Source: Clostridium frigidicarnis
GTDB lineage: Bacteria > Bacillota > Clostridia > Clostridiales > Clostridiaceae
Assembly: GCF_900111985.1 (NCBI RefSeq)
Contig: NZ_FOKI01000011.1
Location: 62,001-126,000, forward strand
Direction: 5' to 3'
Length of the DNA: 64,000 nt
Made by a program: the position numbers and the translations under genes. How positions within the stretch are numbered: position 1 is the first letter of the stretch; every line of letters starts with the position of its first letter. Shown here piece after piece: positions 58,216 to 64,000 of the stretch. Under the pieces are notes generated by a model, which was given only the letters and a program-made list of their open reading frames with translations, searched no databases and was not told where the DNA came from.

Positions 58216-59446
58216 ATTTCAAAAATGTTATTATAAATTTTGTATATTTATTAACCACACTTTCTACTTCTATTATTCCACCATGAGATTCTATTATTGA
58301 TTCACTTAAAGATAATCCTATTCCTACAGATTCTTTGTTTTTATTATTTTTATAAAATCTAGCAAAAATTTTCTTTACCTCTTCTTTTTCTATTCCACAT
58401 CCATTATCTTCTATGATTACTCTTTTAAATATTGAATTACTCTCTAAACTAATTTTTATATATCCACCAAATTCTACATGATCTATAGAATTTTTTATTA
58501 TATTTATAAATGCTTCACTGAGCCATTCATTGTCATGATTCATATAAAAACTTTCTTCATTAAATATCATATTTATGTTTTTCTCAATAATTTTTCCATA
58601 TAAAACTTCTATAGATTTCTCAATTGTCTTATTTAAACTTTGATATTTTTTATTGAATATGATTGCTCCAGCATCTATCTTTGCTAATTTTAATAATGAC
58701 TTTATAAGCCAATCCATTTTTATTAGTTGAATTCTTGAATTGTTTAAAAAGTTACTCCTTTCTTCAATAGTAATCTCTTCTTCTCGTTCAATTAATATAT
58801 CATTAAAGAGAGTTAGTGATGATAATGGAGTCTTTAATTGATGTGATATATCTGATAATAAATTAATCAAGAATACCTTTTCACTATTCAAACTTTCTAT
58901 GTTACTTTTCAATCTCTTTCTTATATCATTAAATGTAAATGATAGCTTGCCAATGTCTCCTTCTAATGTTTCATCTATATCTATATTTACCTTTCCATCT
59001 AGAAGATCTTCAATATCTTTTTTTAATGCTCTCATTTTCTTATAAATTTTTTTAAATCCCCAAACTACTATACTAATTGTTATGGAAATAAGGAATATCC
59101 ATATAAAAACTAAACTTAAACTTATATTTTTCATTACTTTATAATATGATGGTATAAACCTAACATCTAAATTTGTATTAAAACCATATTCCTTTAATAT
59201 TTTTTCTCCTCTTATTACATCCTCTTCTGATACTTCTTTAGTTATTACAGGTACAACATCCTTGACACTCTCTGGGCTTATTGCTTCTATTTTACTTAAT
59301 ATTGCTCCTTCAGTTAAAATATAATTTTTCTTTAAATTATTAAAACTTATACTAATGAACATTAGATTTATAACAATTGAAATAATCCCCAATACAACTA
59401 GTAATCTCAGTGTAAATTTCAACTCTAAATTTTTTAAATAATCCAT
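58214..59446 (-). CDS. Sensor histidine kinase
   Basis: This 410-residue kinase has two membrane helices (about 13-33 and 107-128) enclosing a small extracellular domain of about 70 residues, then HAMP, a dimerisation domain with the phosphate-accepting histidine in SDISHQLKTPLSSL, and an ATPase domain (NIIKNSIDHV, DNGCGIEKEEV, SVGIGLSLSESII). It resembles VncS-type kinases. It lies 5 bases after the response regulator gene, so it is its partner. The nearby ABC transporter suggests that it responds to a membrane-active peptide or antibiotic, which is an inference. Its stop codon is formed at the edge of a family B repeat. Confidence 0.92.
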   Translation of the reverse strand: MDYLKNLELKFTLRLLVVLGIISIVINLMFISISFNNLKKNYILTEGAILSKIEAISPESVKDVVPVITKEVSEEDVIRGEKILKEYGFNTNLDVRFIPSYYKVMKNISLSLVFIWIFLISITISIVVWGFKKIYKKMRALKKDIEDLLDGKVNIDIDETLEGDIGKLSFTFNDIRKRLKSNIESLNSEKVFLINLLSDISHQLKTPLSSLTLFNDILIEREEEITIEERSNFLNNSRIQLIKMDWLIKSLLKLAKIDAGAIIFNKKYQSLNKTIEKSIEVLYGKIIEKNINMIFNEESFYMNHDNEWLSEAFINIIKNSIDHVEFGGYIKISLESNSIFKRVIIEDNGCGIEKEEVKKIFARFYKNNKNKESVGIGLSLSESIIESHGGIIEVESVVNKYTKFIITFLK

Positions 59447-59451
59447 ATTTT

Positions 59452-60144
59452 CTACCTCTTAATCACAGTTTTATTCCACTTATATCCCAATCCCCTAACT
59501 GTAACTATAAATTCAGGATTTTTTAAATCTTTTTCTATTTTCTCTCTTATCCTTTTTATGTACACAGATAAAGTATTTGAATCCATAAATGCTGATGTTC
59601 CCTCAGATATAGAATCTAAAATTAAATCCCGTCCCAAAACTCTCCCTTCATTATTCATAAACATTAAAAGCAATTTATATTCTTGAGCTGTCAAAAATAC
59701 CTCTTTCCCATTATTGGTAACAATCGCAGTTTTTTTATTTAATTCTAAATCCTCACATACTAATAAATCACAAACATTGGATTTATTTTCAACCCTTCTT
59801 AATATTGCTTTTATTCTAGATATAAGTTCTCTTATCCTAAATGGTTTACTAATATAATCATCTCCACCAATTTCTAGACCTAAAACCACATTAACCTCAT
59901 CATCTAAAGCTGTTAAGAATATTATTGGAATATTACTTTTTAGCCTTATATATTTACAAAAATCATATCCATTACCATCTGGTAATGTTATATCTAAAAT
60001 GGCTAAATCAAAAGTTTCTTTATTAAATAAAGTTGTACCTTCTTCAATTAAAGCTGCTCTTGTAACACTAAATCCCTCAGCTTTTAATGAAAAATCCATA
60101 CCTAAAGCTAGTGCATCATCATCTTCTAATAAAAAAATTTTCAT
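59452..60144 (-). CDS. OmpR/PhoB-type response regulator
   Basis: This 230-residue regulator has a receiver domain (KIFLLEDDDALALG, phospho-acceptor in LAILDITLPDGNG, FLTA, DDYISKPF) and a C-terminal winged helix (VFLTAQEYKLLLMFMNNEGRV, ending VRGLGYKW). It is activated by the kinase encoded next and should control the adjoining transporter genes. A family B cluster separates it from the permease gene, so it probably has its own promoter or depends on read-through. Confidence 0.94.
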   Translation of the reverse strand: MKIFLLEDDDALALGMDFSLKAEGFSVTRAALIEEGTTLFNKETFDLAILDITLPDGNGYDFCKYIRLKSNIPIIFLTALDDEVNVVLGLEIGGDDYISKPFRIRELISRIKAILRRVENKSNVCDLLVCEDLELNKKTAIVTNNGKEVFLTAQEYKLLLMFMNNEGRVLGRDLILDSISEGTSAFMDSNTLSVYIKRIREKIEKDLKNPEFIVTVRGLGYKWNKTVIKR

Positions 60145-60189
60145 ATACCCACATCCCTTCCTAAAAATTATATCATCATATCATCAAGA

Positions 60190-60298
60190 GGGGACGGTTA
60201 ACATTTATTTACTACTAAACAACTCTTAAAAAGGGACGGTTAACAACTTTATACTAAATATTTTTCTAAAATTTAACGTAAAGATGTTAACCGTCCCT
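60190..60298. repeat. Family B cluster: single arm plus full palindrome
   Basis: An exact single arm GGGGACGGTTAACA (60190-60203) and, 28 bases on, a pair of arms AGGGACGGTTAACA (60232) and TGTTAACCGTCCCT (ending 60298) around a 39-base AT-rich centre. The whole lies between the permease stop and the response regulator start. Confidence 0.85.
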
Positions 60299-60306
60299 AT
60301 TTTCTA

Positions 60307-62838
60307 TTATTCTTCTTTTAATGTTTCTATAATATTCATTTTTCTTAGCTTTCTTATTGCTGGAATAGTTGCAATAGTTGCCGAAATAATAGCAATTAAG
60401 GAGGCTGCTATCATTGAATCAAATGGAACTTTGAATACCGTATTTGCAAATGTATTTGATATATTTATTAATAATTTAGATAATATACCACCAATAATAC
60501 ATCCCCAAATAGAGCTTATAATCCCATAAAAACTTCCTTCTAAAAGAATCATTTTATTTATACTCTTACTAGTCATACCTATAGAAACTAAGGCCGCAAA
60601 CTCTTTTCTTCTTAAATTCAAACTTGTATTAATTGTATTTATTATATTCACTATTCCTATTAAAGCTATTACTATAACAAAACCATACATAAGTATTTTT
60701 ATTTGTAGAATTAATGCCTGCTTTGATTTACCTGTGTCAGCCTTACTTATAACCTTTGCATCTATTCCTAAATCCAAAATTAGATTATCTATACTAGATA
60801 TAACTTCACTCTCTTTCTTACTATCCTCAAAAAATACTTTGACTCCTTTTATATAATTTAAGTATTCATCTATTAGTTCTCCAGTCTTAGGTGCCATAAT
60901 TATTCTTGGTCCAAAAGCCTGCGACATATTAAATGGCTGATCTTTAAATATTCCTAGAACCTTTAACTTAACTACATCACTTCCTACATTCTTCAAATTT
61001 ACATCGTGACCTAAAGATTTCTTAGGTATATAGATTTCATCTCCAATCTGAAGATTAGTAATATCCCCTTTAACTTTATTTTTATCATCTATAAACACAT
61101 TTCCATTATTAACAACAAATACACCATTCTCTTCTTCCATTTTATGAAAATCTATCTTTCCATCTTCCACATATTCCTCACACATTTTCAATGTGTCTTC
61201 ATCATAAACCTTTAAAGCACTCTCAGCTATTAAACTATCTTTTCCATTATAATCGCAGCTTATATTATTATAATTATCTTGGTCTTCATATTGTTTAAGC
61301 AACTTTTTATTTAACTTATCTTTACTAATTATAGTTTTACCTTTGTCATCATGATAATCTAATACAGTCTTATTAACCCCATCTATAGATTTTATTTTAT
61401 TCATTAAATCTTTTCTATCATACTTAGATTGGCTATCAATATTAACTTCTACATCAACCTTATTATCTAGAGATTCATTTATAGGAACGTTTAACAAAGC
61501 TATCCTTACAAAGGTAGTAAAAATGATTGTTAAAACTATACTTATAATAATTGAAAACACAGTTGCTCTATATCTTTTCTTATTTCTCTTAAGATTTTTA
61601 TATGCCATTACCACACTAAACTTAGTAAATTTTTTTAATATTTTTCCCGTATTCTTTTTTATGTTTTCTTTAGCTATAAAATTTCTAGAATTTATAGCTA
61701 ATAGTGGTGAAATTTTCGATGCATTTCTACCTGGTAAAACTACTGATATATATATGGTTATAATACTTACTATTAAACTTAACCCTAAAGCTACATATGA
61801 AATATCAATTTGTAGATCAAACCCTGCTATTAATTTATCCCCTGGCATAAAATTAAATATTGCAAAAACAACAAACAGTGCTATCAACCCAAATATTATT
61901 CCTAAGGGAATTGATATAATACTTATTATTAAAGCTTCCTTTTTTATTATCTTCTTTATTTGCTTTGGCGTTGCCCCTAGGGTTCTAAGTAAACCAATCT
62001 CTTTAGTTCTTTGTACTACACTTATATTAAAAGCATTATATATTATAGCTATTGTTGCAATAATTACTATAAAAACAACTGTTAATACAATTGGGGCCAT
62101 TCTTCTAATTGAATTATCATCTTTAATTGAGCCATCATACGTTAATAACTTATAGTTTGTACGCACACCACCATTTTCACCAATACTTACAAGTTCTTCT
62201 ACATTTTCAGTTAAACTTCCTATATGTTTCAATGATATATAAGCCGTTGACTTACTATAATCTATTAATTTTTTAAATCCAAGAGTTAAAGCTATTTTAT
62301 TTTCTTGAGTTTCCTTACCATTTTTAAGAATACCAACTAATTTAAACTCCTGATATTTAGGATTACTTTCATCTTCTCCAACATTGAGTTTTATAGTATC
62401 ACCAATGCTTTTTTTATCCTCAAACATTCTAAGAACCCATTCCTCTATAGCAATCTCATCCTCATTTACTGGGAAATTACCTTCTTTAATTTTAATGGGC
62501 AAAAGTTTTTTAATATCCTCGCTACAATAGCTTAAACTAACTCTTGTATCATTTTTTATATGAGTATATGCACCTTTCTCTAAATACCCTACATCTTTAA
62601 CTTTAGGACTTGCATTTATTTTGTTAATCAAATTATCATTAAGTTTTGAGTATGAAACATGCCAAGATCCTGATTCACCCTTAACCCCTTCAATTCCTGA
62701 CTTTTCTATTGATGGAAAGAAACTAAATATAGCTGTTAATAATGCAACAGAAAGGATTATTCCTATTATGGTAAATATAGTTCTTTTCTTATTATCTTTT
62801 AAATATCTACCTGTTAGATCTGTATAAGATTTAAGCAT
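60307..62838 (-). CDS. FtsX-type ABC transporter permease
   Basis: This 843-residue permease has an N-terminal helix (about 18-36), a large extracellular MacB-like region, an FtsX block (about 250-375, with VVQRTKEIGLLRTLGATPKQI), a second N-terminal-type helix near 425, a second extracellular domain, and a final FtsX block (about 720-835, with LRRKEFAALVSIGMTSKSI). This duplicated plan is typical of peptide-detoxifying or lipid-linked MacB-like exporters. It lies 11 bases after its ATPase gene. The kinase/regulator genes next door suggest control by that system. Confidence 0.9.
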   Translation of the reverse strand: MLKSYTDLTGRYLKDNKKRTIFTIIGIILSVALLTAIFSFFPSIEKSGIEGVKGESGSWHVSYSKLNDNLINKINASPKVKDVGYLEKGAYTHIKNDTRVSLSYCSEDIKKLLPIKIKEGNFPVNEDEIAIEEWVLRMFEDKKSIGDTIKLNVGEDESNPKYQEFKLVGILKNGKETQENKIALTLGFKKLIDYSKSTAYISLKHIGSLTENVEELVSIGENGGVRTNYKLLTYDGSIKDDNSIRRMAPIVLTVVFIVIIATIAIIYNAFNISVVQRTKEIGLLRTLGATPKQIKKIIKKEALIISIISIPLGIIFGLIALFVVFAIFNFMPGDKLIAGFDLQIDISYVALGLSLIVSIITIYISVVLPGRNASKISPLLAINSRNFIAKENIKKNTGKILKKFTKFSVVMAYKNLKRNKKRYRATVFSIIISIVLTIIFTTFVRIALLNVPINESLDNKVDVEVNIDSQSKYDRKDLMNKIKSIDGVNKTVLDYHDDKGKTIISKDKLNKKLLKQYEDQDNYNNISCDYNGKDSLIAESALKVYDEDTLKMCEEYVEDGKIDFHKMEEENGVFVVNNGNVFIDDKNKVKGDITNLQIGDEIYIPKKSLGHDVNLKNVGSDVVKLKVLGIFKDQPFNMSQAFGPRIIMAPKTGELIDEYLNYIKGVKVFFEDSKKESEVISSIDNLILDLGIDAKVISKADTGKSKQALILQIKILMYGFVIVIALIGIVNIINTINTSLNLRRKEFAALVSIGMTSKSINKMILLEGSFYGIISSIWGCIIGGILSKLLINISNTFANTVFKVPFDSMIAASLIAIISATIATIPAIRKLRKMNIIETLKEE

Positions 62839-62849
62839 ACTAATCCCTC

Positions 62850-63530
62850 CTATCTTAATTTCTCATCGTTTACTATTTTTCCATCGTTTATAGTTATAAC
62901 TCTATCTGCTTTAGCTGCTATATTAAGATCATGGGTTATTACTATCAGTGTCTGATTATATTTTTTAGACGTTAATCTTAACAGCTCCATTACCTCACTA
63001 GAGTTTTTAGAATCTAGATTTCCTGTAGGTTCATCAGCTAATACAACACAGGGTTTATTAATAAGGGCTCTTCCTATAGATACTCTTTGTTGTTGTCCCC
63101 CTGACAATTCTGATGGCAAATGAGTTGTTCTTTCCTTTAAATCTAATATATTTATAAGCTCATTTAAATACTCATTATCCACTTTATTTTCATCAATTAA
63201 AACTGGTAGTGAAATATTTTCCTCTGCATTTAAAATAGGAATAAGATTAAAAAACTGAAATACAAATCCTATATGCCTTCTTCTAAATATAGATAACTTT
63301 TCCTCATTTAAAGAGTATATATCTTTTCCATCAACATACACTTTTCCACTAGTTGGTCTGTCTAATCCTCCAAGCAAGTGTAATAAAGTACTTTTTCCTG
63401 AACCAGATGCACCAACTATTGCAATAAATTCTCCTCTATCTATTGATAAGTTAATGTTATCTAATGCCTTTACTATATTGTTTTTTTCACCATAAGTTTT
63501 ACACAAATTCTCAATTTTTAAAATTTCCAT
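62850..63530 (-). CDS. ABC transporter ATP-binding protein (MacB/LolD-like)
   Basis: This 226-residue ATPase has [23 protein letters not shown] (Walker A), ELSGGQQQRVSIGRAL (signature), VLADEPTGNLD (Walker B) and VITHD (H-loop). The layout is that of the ATPases that pair with FtsX-type permeases. AAGGGG lies upstream of the ATG. It is first of the transporter operon. Confidence 0.95.
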   Translation of the reverse strand: MEILKIENLCKTYGEKNNIVKALDNINLSIDRGEFIAIVGASGSGKSTLLHLLGGLDRPTSGKVYVDGKDIYSLNEEKLSIFRRRHIGFVFQFFNLIPILNAEENISLPVLIDENKVDNEYLNELINILDLKERTTHLPSELSGGQQQRVSIGRALINKPCVVLADEPTGNLDSKNSSEVMELLRLTSKKYNQTLIVITHDLNIAAKADRVITINDGKIVNDEKLR

Positions 63531-63675
63531 ATTAATAACCCCTTTTCTTACTAACTATCCGTGATTTTTTACTATGTTAACTTACTTCACATAAAATCAA
63601 CTCTATATTTATATATTAATACATATATCTTACTAAAGCCTTTAAGATCTTCTTACAATTTAGTAAGAATTAAAT

Positions 63676-63736
63676 GGGGACGGTTAACAACTAAAGGCTA
63701 ATTAATAAAAATAGTCTTTAGTTGTTAACCGTCCCC
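63676..63736. repeat. Family B full palindrome
   Basis: GGGGACGGTTAACAACTAAAG and CTTTAGTTGTTAACCGTCCCC arms (21 bp perfect) around a short AT-rich centre with CTA/TAG, about 145 bases upstream of the ATPase start. Confidence 0.9.
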
Positions 63737-63741
63737 AAAAC

Positions 63742-63789
63742 AAAGACGTATGACAACCAATGTCAGACATTGGTTGTCATACGTCTTTT
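63742..63789 (-). terminator. Strong terminator of the gene at the right edge
   Basis: A perfect stem of about 22 bp (AAGACGTATGACAACC ... GGTTGTCATACGTCTT) with a tiny loop, 33 bases past the stop at 63823. Confidence 0.8.
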
Positions 63790-63822
63790 AAATTTCATCC
63801 TAATAACAATATAAAATTATTG

Positions 63823-64000
63823 CTACTTTTTCTTTCTTATATTATCTAAAACATCCTTAAAATTATTATTTCCAAAACGCACCATAGATCCATCCTTAGG
63901 TGAACCCTTAGGAATCAAAACCATTCCTAATTTTTTAGCTCCTCCATCTGGTATACTTATCATAACTTCTTTTATATACCCCTGCCTGTCTTTAATTTTA
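63823..64000 (-). CDS. C-terminal end of an unrecognised protein (partial, runs off the right edge)
   Basis: On the minus strand an open frame enters at the right edge and runs 58 codons to TAG at 63823. The visible part contains GYIKEVMISIPDGGAKKLG, MVLIPKGSPKDGSMV and ends NIRKKK. It looks like a folded soluble or extracellular domain end with a basic tail. The family is not recognised from this piece. The coding call rests on the open frame, codon use like its neighbours and the terminator just after it. Confidence 0.5.
   Translation of the reverse strand, partial: KIKDRQGYIKEVMISIPDGGAKKLGMVLIPKGSPKDGSMVRFGNNNFKDVLDNIRKKK

Noticed and set aside
13331-63736. Family B palindromes as ordinary terminators
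   Set aside because: Nine of 14 sites are single arms that cannot fold alone, several lie in gene leaders, and the arm sequence is conserved far beyond what a terminator needs. Full copies may still work as terminators in a secondary way.
13331-63736. Family B repeats as a CRISPR array
   Set aside because: The copies are kilobases apart, palindromic, with no regular spacers and no cas genes.
1-64000. tRNA and rRNA genes
   Set aside because: No cloverleaf with a GTTCGA-type T arm or rRNA-like GC-rich block was seen in the AT-rich intergenic regions.

Overview
The window is very AT-rich DNA. Its gene content points to a motile, low-GC Gram-positive anaerobe of the genus Clostridium in the strict sense (cluster I). 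The evidence is the rapZ-yvcK-whiA operon, a FHA/FtsW/PBP transpeptidase trio, uvrA/uvrB/uvrC spread along one neighbourhood, dnaE upstream of pfkA-pyk, DUF1540 and DUF1450 small proteins, four chemoreceptors, and an agrBD quorum-sensing pair whose AgrD resembles that of C. perfringens. Most genes lie on the minus strand. The exceptions are RNase Z plus a glycosyltransferase (13.4-15.6 kb) and the agr group (41.3-42.6 kb). No tRNA, rRNA or CRISPR array was seen.

Layout, left to right. 0-2.5 kb is an accessory (probable defence) island: a truncated ABC-three-component (ABC-3C) module (middle component and nuclease-like protein) and a RhuM-family protein. 2.7-4.4 kb holds an rRNA uracil methyltransferase. 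4.8-12.1 kb is a bacteriocin/RiPP-like locus with no close relative that I recognise. It holds a 71-residue four-cysteine precursor candidate, an ABC exporter, a PqqD-M50 membrane protease, a DsbA-like thiol oxidoreductase, a DsbD-like membrane redox protein with its own CxxC domain, small membrane proteins, and two paralogous membrane proteins at its two ends that may give immunity. 12.7-16.8 kb has a DUF1540 protein, RNase Z, a glycosyltransferase and an ArsR-type regulator. 17.7-34.1 kb has four methyl-accepting chemotaxis proteins (three in tandem), pyruvate kinase, phosphofructokinase and DNA polymerase III alpha (DnaE). 34.3-40.9 kb has a ROK kinase, a decayed coding remnant, a Dabb protein, a CBS/DRTGG/hotdog regulator, whiA, yvcK and rapZ. 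41.3-42.6 kb has agrB, agrD and a membrane protein without a kinase domain. 42.7-58.1 kb has hisC, murB, a PHP phosphoesterase, uvrC, the PBP/FtsW/FHA trio, uvrA, a REP-associated tyrosine transposase (RAYT), DUF1450 and uvrB. 58.2-63.5 kb has a histidine kinase, a response regulator and a two-gene FtsX-type ABC transporter.

Two families of dispersed inverted repeats run between the genes. Family B (arm GGGACGGTTAACA, often paired as a 50-67 bp palindrome) occurs at 14 sites, 13 of them between 42.7 and 63.7 kb, and brackets the RAYT gene. It is probably a REP-like element mobilised by that transposase. Family A (ends TTAGGCACATTC / GAATGTGCCTTA) occurs at five sites between 5.3 and 35.9 kb and looks like a small non-autonomous element. 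Several genes end inside or right beside one of these repeats.
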